Notes under the pieces: model-generated
Database searches by the model: none
What the model was told of the DNA's origin: nothing
What the model saw: the letters and a program-made list of their open reading frames with translations, nothing else
Program-made: the position numbers and the translations under genes
Part shown: positions 43,575-55,600 of the stretch, in pieces
How the letters are laid out: each line of letters opens with the position of its first letter
Numbering within the stretch: position 1 is the stretch's first letter
Origin: Lichenostomus cassidix
Lineage: Eukaryota > Chordata > Aves > Passeriformes > Meliphagidae
Assembly (NCBI GenBank): GCA_008360975.2
Contig: CM039210.1
Coordinates: 17,383,007 to 17,447,006 of the forward strand
Reading direction: 5' to 3'
Length of the DNA: 64,000 nucleotides

Positions 43575-44207
43575 GGCTCCGTGACCTGTTTCCCAAAATT
43601 GGTTTTCCTTCATTGGGGATCATGTTCCAAATTCACCAACAAAGCATGGGGAGGTTTAAGAGTGACCTCAGTAGCAGGCGGGTTAGAGGGATCAGGGCAC
43701 GCAGCAGCAGAGGGTACAGGGGCAGTTGGAGAAGGCGCAGCATCGGCCGCCACTCCCTCCGAGGAGGGGGAGCTGCTTTTAGAAGCAGCTTTCTCTTTGT
43801 TAGTCTTTTCCTGTGCTTCAATAGCCTCCAGTATAGCCCTCCATGCAGGCAGCATTTGAGCGGCCGCTTCATCTCCTTTTGTAGTGCGATCCCACAACTT
43901 GTCTCCTGCCTCATCCCACACCTCCAACAAAAAGCAGTGCTTAGGTTTAGCTCAGGCACTCTAGCAGGTGCCCAAGACAGCACATTTTTAAGGGATTGGG
44001 AAGGCCAGGACTTTCAATGTTTTTCAAGTAAAAGAGACATAAATTTGAAAACATGCCTATCCTCTGAGGACGGTCCAGTCCCCATGTCCTCCGTGGCTCA
44101 CCTTTCAATCCAAAGGAATCAGTCACTTGCCAGCTTCCTGCTTCTTTCAGCAGCACTTAAAGTCTCACAGGGCTCACCAATGTACGCTCAGCTAGGTGTC
44201 TTCTCAC
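43575..44207 (-). pseudogene. gag: ERV-C gag, capsid and nucleocapsid deleted
   Basis: Only about 630 bases lie between the primer-binding site and the dUTPase. Readable pieces are a matrix-like part (SFGLKGEP near 44100) and a helical, Ala/Pro/Ser-rich part (DEAGDKLWDRTTKGDEAAAQ, near 43910; PSPTAPVPSAA, near 43730). No capsid major-homology region and no zinc knuckle are found, so an internal deletion removed them. Confidence 0.75.
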
Positions 44208-44225
44208 TCCTCACACGGGGCACCA
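44208..44225 (-). other. ERV-C primer-binding site, elongator tRNA-Met
   Basis: The minus strand reads TGGTGCCCCGTGTGAGGA, the complement of the 3' end of elongator tRNA-Met, two bases from the LTR end. Confidence 0.88.
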
Positions 44226-44227
44226 TT

Positions 44228-44568
44228 TGTCGTTGACTGATATGGGAACTGAGCCTGGTTCATGCAAAGTCCGCTTTATTGTACAGAGCATGTCTTTTTA
44301 TACTGTTACAAACTATAGCTTAGCCATTACAAGAACTTCGGTTTCCAGGGTTACATGTTTCATATTTCTTAAGGTCTACTGATCACCGTTGTCTCACTTA
44401 ATCTCTCCTGTTGACCACTTATGTATAAGGTAAACACAGTCATGTCTTACTCTTTGTCTCAGCCTCTGCTAGGGGCGATTCAGCTTATCTCTCTTAATGT
44501 TTCATGTTAACTAATAACAAAAGACTTCTGCAGCCCTCCACTCTGCAGCTCCACCCTGAACTCCCACA
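44228..44568 (-). repeat. ERV-C 5' LTR
   Basis: 341 bp, minus-strand ends TGTGGGAGTTC...TCAACGACA. It matches 38880-39220 with about a dozen differences. Confidence 0.93.
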
Positions 44569-45156
44569 TCGAGGCCTGTCAGATTGAATACATCACACTG
44601 CTGCAAACCTGCCAAGGCAAGCGTTATGTGCTTACAAAGGTGGAAACAACCACTGGATGGCTGGAGACATACCCTGTGTCTCATGCCACTGTATGGAACA
44701 CCATCTTGGGCCTTGAAAAGCAGGTCCTCTGGTGACGTGGCACCCCAGAAAGAATTGAGTCGGACAATGAGACATTTCAAAAATAGCCTCACAGACACCT
44801 GGACCAGAGAGCACAGGATTGAGTGGGTGTATCATATTCCCTATCATGCACCAGCTGCTGGGAAAATTGAACAGTACAATGGACTGTTAAAAACCACATT
44901 GAAAGCAATGGGTAGCGGGACCTTCAAACATTAGGGTCTACATTTAGTGAAGGCCACCTGGTTAGTTAACACTAGAGGTTCTACCAATGGAGCTGGCCCT
45001 GCCCACTCAAAACACCCATGTACCGCAAGAGGGGATAAAGTTCCCATGGTGCATATGAAGAATGTGTTAGGGAAGACTGTATTAGTCCTGTCTCAAGCAA
45101 AAGGCAAACCCATCCGTGGGATTGTTTTTACTCAAGGACCTGGGTGCATTGGTGGG
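44569..45156 (+). pseudogene. pol: Old ERVL integrase core
   Basis: It resumes the ERVL pol cut by ERV-C. The DD35E core reads RIESDNE near 44756 and AAGKIEQYNG near 44865, then KATWLVNTRGS near 44960 and the C-terminal GKPIRGIVFTQGPGC near 45120. Frame changes and stops are present. It is cut at GTGGG by a solo LTR and finishes at 45703-45775 (WVIQRDSKSRCLPKGDLI). Confidence 0.87.
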
Positions 45157-45702
45157 TGTCCTGGTTTCAGCTGAAAGAGTTATTTTCTTCTCAGTAGCTG
45201 TTATAGTGCTGTGCTTTGGATTTGGAGTGAGAATGGTCATGTTTATTCTAAGTCAAGGACTTTTTTCCTTGTCTCCTGCTCTACCTGTGAGGAGGCAGGC
45301 AAAAGAAACTGGGAGGGAGCATAGCTGGGACAGGTGACCTGTACTGACCAAAGGGATATTCCACACCATAGAACATCATGCCCAGTGTATAAACTGGGGG
45401 GAGTTACCTGGAAGGATGGCTGCTCTGGGCTAGAGAAGGGGGGGTCTGGCATCAGTCAGCAGGTGGAAAGCAGCTGTATTGTGCATCACTTGTTTTTCCC
45501 TCTTTATTATCATTATTATTTACCATTATTTTTGTACTTAACTTTTTTTTTCAATTATTAAACTATTCTTATCTCAACATACAATTTTACTTCAATTCTC
45601 CTCCCCCTTCCACCATTCCACCAGGGTTTTGGGGTGGGAGAGCAGGGGCTGAGCAAGCTGCTGCATGGTGCCTAATTTTCAGCTGGGCTTAAAACCACGA
45701 CA
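45157..45702 (+). mobile_element. Solo ERVL LTR, target duplication GTGGG
   Basis: It runs TGTCCTGGTTTCAG...AAAACCACGACA and is flanked by GTGGG (45152-45156, 45703-45707). It sits inside the integrase of the old ERVL. Confidence 0.95.
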
Positions 45703-46095
45703 GTGGGTAATACAGAGGGACAGCAAATCACGATGTTTACCTAAAGGGGATTTGATTTTTAGGTGAGAACCGTCTATAATGTTGAATTGTATCATATTGG
45801 TTGTTGAATGACACTGCCACTGCATGCCATAACTACCATGGACAATGAGGATTGACTGCTCCAGATATACCAGACATGAGCTCCTGATGCAGCAACCAGC
45901 TAACAGCACACCAGCCCTCCTGCCTGGAAGACATCTAGGATGGATAGAACCCACAGTCATGGACTAAATGAATTCAACAGACATCTTGGAGGGACAGCCA
46001 TTGACTATGGAAATGATACCTTTTCATATATATATATATTTGGAAGGTGTAGGATCTGGGCATGATGTAAATGGTATAGAATAAGGGGTGGATAA
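45703..46095 (+). pseudogene. pol: Old ERVL integrase end and 3' untranslated part with polypurine tract
   Basis: The last integrase codons run to about 45775. The rest has no env-like protein. A TA run lies at 46026-46041. The polypurine tract GAATAAGGGGTGGATAA at 46079-46095 adjoins the 3' LTR. Confidence 0.8.
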
Positions 46096-46579
46096 TGTCC
46101 TGGTTCTGACCAGGACAGGGTTAATTTTTAGAGTAGCCTGGAGGGGGCATAGCTGGGACCTGGAGGTTATTCTATACCACCTCATGTCATTGCCGAGGAT
46201 GGGGGAAAGGGACTCTCTTCCAGGGAGAAGGGGTTCCTTCCAGTCAAGTAAGCATGGTGTTGGTCCTGAGCCGGAGGGAGCAGTTGGGGTGGCATGACTG
46301 TGAGTGGGTTGAGCTGCACAGTGAGCATTTTTCCATGTGAATCACTCTCTTTTGTATACTTTTGTTATTAATATTTTTGCTGTTACTGTTCATTGTCTTA
46401 CTTCATTGCTGCTTCCAGTAAATTTTTCTTATGTCTTTGCCTTTTGTGCCTACAGTTCTCCTCTCCATCCCACCACAAGGCTGGAGGGGGAGGGGAAGGG
46501 GGAGCAAGCAAGCATTATGTGGTTTGGAGAGTCTCAGTGAGAACACTAAATTGAGGAGTGCCATTTTTAAACAATGACA
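46096..46579 (+). repeat. Old ERVL 3' LTR
   Basis: 484 bp, TGTCCTGGTTCTGACC...AACAATGACA. Its start matches 34249-34348, and its full length is related to the solo LTR at 63195-63634. Confidence 0.93.
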
Positions 46580-46584
46580 GCATG

Positions 46585-47679
46585 GTATGCTGTGGATGCT
46601 TTGAGAACTCTGAAAACAGGATGTTTACATACATGGGCAAGCATAATGCACAATGATGTGACACATAAAAATTACATATGTTTTTTGTTTCTGAAGTATA
46701 AGGTGTTAGGACTCATGTTGTCTAACCTCTTTCTGCTGTTGGAAAGACAAATATAGGTTTATTTGTTTTTAAATGAAGTCCAAAATTTTCAACTAAATGA
46801 ATGGCTTCAGAAGGTGTGACTTTAAGACAAAAAACTAATTCATCATGACAGCATCACAAAAAGCTAGAAGTTCTGCAGAAACCTACTCTTTGGGCTCCAA
46901 AATTCAAAACAAGAGAACAGAGCTTTCCACTCACTTTTCCATGGCAGAGAATAAGGGACATGCAGAGGAGTTGCTTTTGTGTGTGTTGGACCTGTCCTTA
47001 TCAAGGCTTTTTCCAAGCTGTTCCCTTCCCCCTCTCCCCCCCACCCTGAAAAACATGCCAGACTCCCTTGTGCTTTTCTCCTCTTTCCTTTTTTTATTTA
47101 ATTTATGAAAATAACCAAAGGGGGTGCCCAACATCCCATTGCCTGGGAGAGCTAGTTTCCCTACAGGGCCGCAGATGCCAGGCAAAAAGGACTCAGGCAG
47201 CTGTGAGGCAGGGTGAGCATTATCAAATCATTCAGCATGTTAAAAGAGAAGAAAGAGCAAAATAAAGAGGGAGAGTGAAGGCATGGAGTGGGGTGGGGGG
47301 AAAGAGCCTGGGCTGAATTGGAGGAATTTCCTCCCCTTGGTTGCTGAAGTGAGTTTTTTGGACATCTGTTTAGACACATGCCAAGTTAAAGAAGCAGGAT
47401 AAATTCTGGAAGAATGAATGGAGGGAGAGAAGGGATAGGGAGGACAGAGGGGAGAGTGGGCTACAGGGGCTGATGGCAGCTACGGAGAGCAATGACAGCT
47501 ATGGGGACAAAGGAGGTCTCGGGGGGCAGACCACAATGGCAGTGTATGTGTGTCTTTTTTTTTTTATTCTTTTTCCTGCTGGATATTTCAAACATTTGTT
47601 CCTTGAAGGGCATTACCATATGAGACCTCTCAGTTAGATGGTGAGGCAGCCTGTTGTCTCTTGAATCTTCTTCTGTATC
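46585..47679. other. Unrecognised sequence
   Basis: No gene or repeat recognised. Purine-rich patches at 47270-47310 and 47400-47460 and a T run near 47555 are the only visible features. Confidence 0.35.
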
Positions 47680-48465
47680 ACAGAATCACAGGATCACAGA
47701 ATCATTTAGGTTGGAAAAGACCTCCAAGATCATCAAGTCCAACCTTTGACCAATCACCACCTTGTCAATTAGACCATGGCACTAAGTGCCATGTCCAGTC
47801 ATTTCTTGAACACCTCCAGGGATGGTGACTCCACTATCTCCCTGGGCAGTCCATTCCAACATTTAACAATCCATTCTGAGAAGAAATTCTTTTTGATGTC
47901 CAACCTGAATCTCCCCTGGCATAACTTAAAGCTATGTCCTCTCATCCTGACACTAATTGCCTGGGAAAAGAGGCCAACCCCCATCTTGCTACAACCTCCT
48001 TTCAGGTAGTTGTAGAGAGCAATAAGGTCTCCCCCGAGCCTCCTTTTCTCCAGACTGAACAACCCTAGTACCCTCAGCCACTCCTCATAGGACTTACTCT
48101 CTAGACCCTTCACCAGCTCTGTTGCCCTTCTCTGGACACACTCCAGCACCTCAATGTCTTTCCTGGAGTGAGGGGCCCAGAACTAAACACAGTACTCAAG
48201 GTGTGACCTCACCAGTTCCAAGTACAGAGACACAATCACTCCCCTGGTCCTGCTGGCCACACTATTGCTAGCACAAGCCAGGATGCTGTTGGCCTTCTTG
48301 GCCACCTGGGCACACTGCTGGCTTATGCTGTCGACCAGCACCTCCAGGTCCTTTTCTGCCAGGCAGCTTTTCAGGCACTCTGCTCCCAACTTGTGGCGCT
48401 GCATTGGGGTTGTTGTGACCCAATTGCAGGACCTGGCACTCGGCCTTTTGAGCCTCATACCTGGA
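47680..48465 (-). mobile_element. CR1 LINE 3' end, minus strand
   Basis: On the minus strand it runs from the ORF2 C-terminus (an LEYCV motif near 48183, [20 protein letters not shown] near 48140, a [10 protein letters not shown] motif) to a 3' tail of ATTCTGTGATC-type repeats at 47680-47705. A long frame of about 116 codons (48149-47799) is still open, so it is a fairly young copy. It is 5'-truncated near 48465. Confidence 0.95.
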
Positions 48466-50115
48466 AGAGACAGGTGCATGAGCGAATAGAAGTTATAACC
48501 AGCCAGGCTGCATCAGGACTGATGAACACATTTTGAAGAGAGGGTGATGTGATTTTTTGAGCAGAAGTTGATGTAGGTTCTATCACCTGATATCTCCAAT
48601 GCATCGAGCCAGGAAATTTCTGAGCATGATTCAGAGTGTAGATAGGCAAAATTGTGTCATCAGCTTGGATAACCCAGATGAAAGGTCAGATAAATTGTTC
48701 TGTCTGCAGCAGACCTGGATGTTCAGGTCATGATCTGGGCAGCTTGTTCCTATGCCTTCTCAGTCCCTGCAGTTTCAGGAGGTCACTCCCTTGGCTCTCT
48801 CAGTTTAGCTGTTCATCCAAAAGGTCTCTAGCTCTGTTGGAGAACATATGTGAGATGTGGATTAGGACCCACTCAAATGATGAGGAAGCCAGCAAAACTG
48901 GACTGGCAGCAATCCCTGTCCAGAAGGACATGGATTGGTAGCAGTAGCTCCTTCCTAATATCTGATTCAAACAAAAAGTTTGTCTTTATGTCCTCTCAGG
49001 TCTCTGCTGGCCTTAAGAGCTATGAATCTGAGAATTACTCAGAATTTACTAAAGAGTCTGGGTAGCATCTTTTGTACTGCAGGTAGACAGCCATGAGGTA
49101 TTCCTGTGAATCTTCTTCCAAAGTCGATGGCTCTGGTTATGAGCCTGGTTTCTTGAATCCTACCTGAAAGAGAATCAATCTTATGCTCTTGAAGCAGCTT
49201 CTTGCAGCCTTGCTATAAATTAATCTTGCTCTGGTTGTGCTATCATTCTCTTGTGTTGTTTTGATACATTTCCGAATTTTTTTAAACTTTAAGAGTTCCC
49301 TATTGTACATATCTAGTGTGACCAACTCTTACCCAGAGCTTGAATTGGTAGGGTCAGATAAAGAACTGTGGGGTAAAACCTGTATCAGCTCAGAACTTGT
49401 ACCCATAAAGCTGGTTTTTTTTCATGTGCTGCTGAAAAACTTGCTACTTATGTGAGAAAGGATTTCAGATTTGAGCCAGGTCACTTTATCATTATTAGAC
49501 ATAATTATGCAAAAGCAGATGAGACCTCCTAACCTGAAGAGTTGAGACTTAGTGAATAGGCCTGGGAAACTCACCTAGGTCATGTTGATTTTTCAGTACA
49601 GAAGTCTAAGAATATTCTCTCTAGCATCACATTAGTGTCACACAATAGCAATGGCATTCACTTGTGCCAGTGCAATACATAGATTTCTTAAATGGTAAGT
49701 CTTTGGTAAATGCATAGACTAATTAACTCACTGAAAGTCCAGACTAGCTGGGAGCTGATTTTGGCCAGATCCCAAACTGAATTTGGATCTGCTGTGATCG
49801 CTCCATTCAGTATTTTGTCACCTACATGTTGATCGTGTTGTCTGCTCTCTTTTGGTCCAAAAAATGCTCTGATCATCTGTTACCAAAGCTTGCCTGTGAG
49901 TTTCATGCTGTCCTTTCCACAGGCAGTAACTACTACAAGGCTGTTTAAGGAAGAAATTTTCTCCTGATACTTTAGCAAGTAGGAGACTCAAGAGTATGTT
50001 TGATCCATTCGCTACAATTGTTATCATTGTCACCCATGTACTGTAACTAGAAATATTTCTGTTGCTACAAATCGTAGTTAAATTGGCCTGGTGGAAATAG
50101 AGAGTATCCTTCTTC
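48466..50115. other. Unrecognised sequence
   Basis: No supported gene, LTR or LINE. Confidence 0.35.
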
Positions 50116-50120
50116 CCACC

Positions 50121-51758
50121 TGTCTTGGGGATGTCTTTTTGTCCCATCTCATCTTAGTTTTCTTTTTTCTTTTGTTTTGTGTCTGGGATGGTCACTGCCC
50201 GCCCCCCTTCCCACCATGCCCCATCTTCCCTGGCAATATCGTGATAGGTGGGAGCCAGGCTGGGATTTCCTGAGAGAGTTGGGGGGGAGACAAGGGGAGC
50301 TCCACCCTTTTCCGGCCGTGTGGGCAATTGGCCTAGCCAGGCAGCACGGTCTCTCTAGCAGAGATACTGTTGTGTGTGGTTTTGCCTGTTTCTTTTTGTT
50401 TCTTTCTCCTTCGGCACTGTGACTGGACTTACTGGCTCATTTCTCTGCCTCTCTGCTGTTTGGGAGCTCTAGTGGGTTGACCCTGGCTGGATGCCGGGTG
50501 CCCACTAAGTTGCTCTATCACTCCCTTTCCCTTTGGGACAGGGGAGAGAATAAGATGGAGAACAGCCTGTAGGGTGAGATAAAGCAGTTTAATTACAGTA
50601 AAAGAAAAGGAATAAGCAGAGACTTGCACACACAAAAGCTAAAGGGAAAAAAGAGTCAATCTCTACTTCCCATTAGCAGTGATGTTCAGGCACTTCCCAG
50701 GAAGCAGGGCTTCAGCATGCGTAATGGTTGCTCCAGAAGGCAAACACTGAAAACTCATGAATGCCCCCCCATTCCTCCTCTCTCCCTTAGCTTATATATC
50801 TGAGCTGATGTCATATGGTATGGAATATGCCTTTGTTCGATTTGGGTCAGCTGGCCTGGTTGTGTCCCCTCCCAGGATCTTGCCCACTCCCATTCCTTTG
50901 ATGGGGGAAGGAATGTCAGAGGGGCAGCGCTGCTCAGCAGTAGCTAAAACACTGGTCTGTTATCAACACCCTTCCAGCTACTAATGCAAAGCACAGCACT
51001 GGGAGGGCTGCGAGCTTTACTTCCCCCAGAGCCAGTGTGTGCCGTGCTGGGGCCCAAGCCCGGGAGTACCCCCATCACCTGCTGGGGGCTGCCCTGCCTC
51101 TACACAGCCTGACCCAGGGACCAGCCATTGCCAGTGAGCTCTCCAGGGGAGTGATTGCCCACTCAACCCCCGCCATTTTTCTGCTACTGCTCTGGGTTTT
51201 TACTACACTGTAACTTCGCACCCCTGCCTGCCAGGACTCACCACAGCTTCTGCCGCAGCTGCTAAGTTTCTGCTGCCTCTTGCTTGCTACCCTGGGTGAG
51301 CCAGCCCCTGCCACCCCAGCTGCCAGTCCGAGGTTCTTGCTGCAGCTCACTCTGCTGTCCAACCCACCCGCCATTACCACGTGAAGGAGACTCGACTGAA
51401 CTTGCCCCACAGCGCCCCCTGCAGCTGCGAGGGAATCATCGCACCTTCCCTGCCAAGAGCCCAACAGCACCCCTACCGGCTGTGACCATAACTGCACCAA
51501 AAGGGAAGATGTTTTGACAGTCAAGAGAAGGCTGCTACTGGGTTTCTGGTTTTGTTTGTTGTTGCTACTGTTGTTGTTGCTTTGTTTGCCTTGTTATAAA
51601 TACTAGCTAAGGACTGTTATTCCTTTTTCCCTTATCTTTGCCTGAAAGCCCCTTGATTTCAAAGTTATAATAATTTGGAGGGAAGGGGGGGTCATGTTCT
51701 CTATTCCATGGGAGGTTCCCACCTTCCTTGGCAGACACCTGTCTTTCAAACTAAGACA
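50121..51758 (+). mobile_element. ERVL-type LTR, plus strand, interrupted by a second LTR
   Basis: Candidate ends are TGTCTTGGGG (50121) and AACTAAGACA (51758), with flanks CCACC and CCGCC, a 5-bp duplication with one mismatch. Start and end are inversely matched (TGTCTT/AAGACA). About 540 bases in the middle belong to another LTR (50469-51011). I place it by its ends and the general look of these LTRs, so the family is less certain. Confidence 0.6.
50469..51011 (-). mobile_element. ERVL-type LTR nested in the LTR above, minus strand
   Basis: The plus strand begins AGTGGGTTGACCCTGGC, the reverse of the common 3' end of these LTRs (compare 1590-1609). GAGCT at 50464-50468 and 51012-51016 may be the target duplication, but the terminal bases are not TG...CA, so the edges are provisional. 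AGCTTATATATC near 50790 could be its TATA box, read on either strand. Confidence 0.6.
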
Positions 51759-51763
51759 CCGCC

Positions 51764-54025
51764 TCAAGAAACAAATAGACAAAGAGGCATCCCCAGAGCA
51801 GTTTAAAATATAACATTTTGATCATTCACATAGAACAAACATTGGTTTAATTATTTCCAGGGTAAGTTTTTCTAACCTCTCAGCTAAGCTTGGAGGAGCT
51901 AAGATTGAAAAGGCAACATGAACAAACAGGTTTCATGTTTAGAATACTCATTAGAATAATTTTGTATTGGGATGCAGTGGCTTAAAAAGCAGTGGATAGC
52001 AATACTTACATTTTGACTGCAGTTAGCCTCTGTTGAAGCTTGCACAGGTGTATTAATTCAGTTGTTCTATTTTTCTTCAGTGTAACAACCCTTGCTTGCT
52101 AACAAAAGCTCCAATTAACATTCAAATTAGTGCATATTTTGCATAACTGAAATTCAGTTGAGCTGCAAAATACAAAATTTGAACTCAAAATGATCCCCAG
52201 CTGTGGCACTATGGGTAATTTTGGGGATCCAGGCAAACCAGATATTGGCCAGATGCTGATGAGCAATGTTTAAAAAGGCCAAAGACTTGGGTTAATCTTT
52301 TAAATGCTGTAAACTGGAAAAGTTGTCGGAAAAGCTTCTTCTGCTCCCAGGAAACAAGGACACCTAAGGCTAATGTAGTCCAAGGGCTGGACTGGAAAAC
52401 TTGAAAGAAGTGTGTGTCAAAGAAAGGACTAAAACACCAAAGTGAAACCTTTGCATAAAAACTGAGACTTAAGAAGGTTCAAACTTGTGCTGCTCCTCCA
52501 AGGCAAATCAGTCCTGTTTCTTGCAGTCATCATAAGGGAGCTTTTAGGAGCATTGGCTTCATTTCTATAAAGGTTATGAAAACTGTTCAGTCAGATTTTG
52601 CAGGTTTTATTATTTTTGTGGGTAAAATCAGATTGGTGAGGGACAATTTGTATTAGAACATGGAGATTTGCACATCAAGGTAATTAATTGTGTTGTGCTT
52701 ATTGCTCTGCATAGAGGCGGGAGTCTGGTTTCCCCTGCTGTCACTCTTCCAATAAGCAGGAATTTAAAATTTAGATTTATTTCTAATTTGAATGGAGACA
52801 AGAAAAGGCTTGCTCCTTCGCTGTTGGAGATCTTCAAGTTGAAAATTGGGAAGCACCTTCTGATTTGCTCAGCTGTGCTGTACCACCTGCTGCAGACCTG
52901 GGAGAGGATTTCAGCTTCCAGGCTTTCTGGCCCTTTCATACTTGGCTTTATATTCACTTTATAGATAAAAATAAATGGGAAAATAAAGGAGGGCATTCAG
53001 AAAAGGCAATTTAGCTTTAAAAAATCACTTTTATTAGCCATCAATTGTCAAAGTTTTAATGTACCTAGGACATATAGTGTTTTTCACAGGTAATATTTGG
53101 AGGACTGGTCTGTATAAACCAGTATAGATTTTGTGTCAGGACAATGCTCCATGTTTCATCAACGTAATATAACAATAGTAAGTCATATAATAGATTGCAC
53201 ACAGTTCTGTGAGTTAGGATGCCTTTAGAGGTAATTTTCCCCCATTCTCATATAATTGCTCTCTAGAAGCTTTTTTTACCTTAGCATAAATCTATCCATG
53301 TAGTAAAAGCAGTGCAACTTCTGCATGGTAACTAATCCTTATCTATGTAAGTTTTAGGTAAAGATGACCAATTGGTGTCCCAAGGCTATGTTAGGTTGCA
53401 CAGTGTGTTGTTTATCTGGCACCAAAGAGTTCTGGGTGGTCAGTGAATGAATTCACCAAGTATATTTTTGTGTGTGTAAGGCAGTATAGATACAGATTGC
53501 GTCTGCTGAAGGTTAATTAATTCATTATAGCTCTATGCATGCCCATGTGGGAATAAAAGTGGCCCCTAGCATAGAAAAGTTGGTCACCCCTTCAGAGCAT
53601 TGACCCAACATATCTCCTTTGTTCATGTAGGTGGAAGAATACTGGTTCTTGAGCCCCAAGTCCATGTTTACTAGCTACTACTGATATTTAGCTTATATAT
53701 AGGTACTCAGTGTAAAGAATGGGCTGGTTTCTTTAACAAGCCTGGAGATTGACCTGCCTGCCCAGAGATTGGGGTTGACAGTGCCCTTTGTCAAGCTCTG
53801 ATTACAACAGCACTGGAAAGCTACTGCTGTGTTTGGCACTTGGTCTCTGATTTGCTCCACAGTGCTGTACACCGAAATGAAAAACATCTGATCAGCTCAC
53901 ACGCTCCATTTAGACTGGTTACACAAATGTATGAGATTACACAAGCCAGACCTGTGATTCCATTTCTCCCTCTCCTGAAGGGTTTCATATTTTGTCTTTA
54001 ATCACATCAGACTGCTGGTTTCCAG
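51764..54025. other. Unrecognised sequence
   Basis: No supported gene or mobile element. Confidence 0.35.
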
Positions 54026-54031
54026 GTGCCA

Positions 54032-54302
54032 TGTCACTGTTGTACCAGTAACGGAGAGAAACTCAGTTAACTGCAACAGGATTTTCCAGAGAGAAGAGAA
54101 GGTTCATTATGATTCATGGTTTATTTACAGGTGAGAAGTATATTCGGACTGGCCAGCGGTCACCCACCCCCCAGGGTGATTGGCAGAGGAGTCTCAACAC
54201 CCAATTCCAAACATACTCGGTTTTCACAATCTTTATCTTATGTTTCTCATACTTAACGTGAGAAGGAAAATTTTCCCAAGAGAGAGGCCCTGTGCAGCCA
54301 CA
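54032..54302 (-). repeat. ERV-E 3' LTR
   Basis: Plus-strand ends TGTCACTGTTG...GCAGCCACA. The polypurine tract AAACAAAAAGGGGGAGC on the minus strand (54303-54319) adjoins it. Confidence 0.94.
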
Positions 54303-54645
54303 GCTCCCCCTTTTTGTTTAAAAACCAAAAGGTATTGCTTTTAATCCTCTGCAGGTCCCTTGAAGAAGGGAGAACAAACTCAGCATAAAGGATCTGCTTG
54401 GTAATGGCCAGTTACCAAACAGAGCCTAAATTGAATACCAATAAGGGGTCTGCTTGGTAGTGGCCAGTTACTGAACAGAGCCCAAACCAGATGCTGATTT
54501 AAGGTGGACAGAGAGACTCTCCAGCAATACCACGGGTGATACATCTATCAAAACCTAATTCTATATCACAGTTCTATCAAAATTAATTCTAAACATAGCT
54601 TTCAAAGTCCTTGCTTTCTGACTCCTAATAAAAGAAACTTAAAGT

Positions 54646-55600
54646 TCAGTCTCTGCTTGTGGAAGGACTATCTCCCTGATGGTCGATATCCTGGCCATCA
54701 TCAGAAGGATCATTCAGTTGATGTTCTGCATTCTGGTCATCATTTTGAGGTTGCCAGTTCTGTCTCTGGAGCCACAGGTCAGGGCGAACACATCTTGCAA
54801 GCAGCCATTGTACCCCAGTATCTGTGGAAACGCAAGCATACCCACGACCCCAAGCAATAAGCGCATGTGGGCCTTCCCAGGTGTTAGTAAGTAGGTTCTG
54901 TACCCATACCTTCGCCCGGGGCAAGTGTATCTCACCTGATGACTGCAATGAGAGAAAATGGTTCAAGATCACAGGATTATTTGAATTCGGTGGCACTGTG
55001 AGGTGATTAATTGTGTACAAAGCTTTTTCCAGTTGGCTCTGTGGGGTTTCTCCATGCATTCCCCCTTTTTGTTTTTCCAAAACACGCTTTAAAGTACTGT
55101 GAGCGCATTCGACAATGGCTTGGCCAGCAGGAGAATGCGGAATACCAAATGAATGGTCTAAACCCCATAGGTGCAAAAACTGCAGCGTCTTCTGCGAGGC
55201 ATAGGCAGGACCATTATTGGTTTTCACAGTAGATGGCACACCCAGGACTGGGAAAGCCAATTCCCAATGGGCAATGACATCGCAGCCTTTCTCTCCAGTA
55301 TGAGCAGATGCCCACACGGCTGAGGAGAAAGTGTCAATAGACACATGCACATATTTGAATCGGCCAAATTTAGGGATGTGCGTTACATCCGTCTGCCAGA
55401 GCTGCAAGGCCTTTAGGCCTCTGGGGTTTGCCCCCAGTGGCAGAGGTGCAGCGAGTCCGTGGCAATCAGCACAAACGCTGACAATGTCACGAGCCTCAGT
55501 TGGCATCAATTGAAACTGCTTCTACAGCATATGTGAACTCTGATGAAAGAAATTGTGCGATGCCTCGGCTTGTGCAATTTTGTCAGGCTGAGGTGCCATC
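54646..55600 (-). pseudogene. pol: ERV-E integrase, second catalytic Asp replaced
   Basis: An open frame of 287 codons starts at 55509. The zinc-binding part lies across 55480-55600 (HNFFHQ-type, then CADC). The core has D at residue 41 (WQTDVT), Asn at 98 where the family has Asp (KTNNGPAY), and E at 134 (AIVECAHSTL), with the expected 35-residue spacing. The C-terminal DNA-binding part (WGRGYACVSTDTG near 54825) and an acidic, Asp/Gln-rich tail complete it. Metal binding should fail with N98. Confidence 0.9.

Larger units (their letters stand above)
38880..44568 (-). mobile_element. ERV-C: minus-strand ERVK-like provirus
   Basis: LTRs of 341 bp lie at 38880-39220 and 44228-44568 and differ at about a dozen bases (3-4%). 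It sits inside the integrase of the old ERVL: ERVL reading stops at GGGAGG and resumes at TCGAGG, probably a decayed 6-bp duplication. It has a tRNA-Met primer site, a shortened gag, dUTPase, protease, reverse transcriptase, RNase H, integrase and a vestige of env. A solo LTR (40023-40379) and an LTR-like block (39327-39525) lie inside. Confidence 0.92.
34249..46579 (+). mobile_element. Old plus-strand ERVL provirus with nested insertions
   Basis: GCATG at 34244-34248 and 46580-46584 is a perfect 5-bp duplication across 12.3 kb. The start TGTCCTGGTTCCGACC matches the 3' LTR at 46096-46579. In order it holds a truncated 5' LTR, gag, protease, reverse transcriptase, RNase H and integrase, no env, a polypurine tract and the 3' LTR. 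Solo LTRs at 35350-35824 and 45157-45702 and provirus ERV-C at 38880-44568 interrupt it. The coding parts share family with the element at 17290-22166, although the LTRs are different. Many stops show old age. Confidence 0.93.

Noticed and set aside
50469..51011. GAGCT repeats as a firm target duplication for the nested LTR
   Set aside because: The element ends next to them are not TG...CA, so the 5-bp match may be chance.
51075..51524. A 149-codon frame in the G/C-rich part of the LTR at 50121-51758
   Set aside because: It lies within an LTR, has biased composition and resembles no protein I know; the opposite strand is open too.
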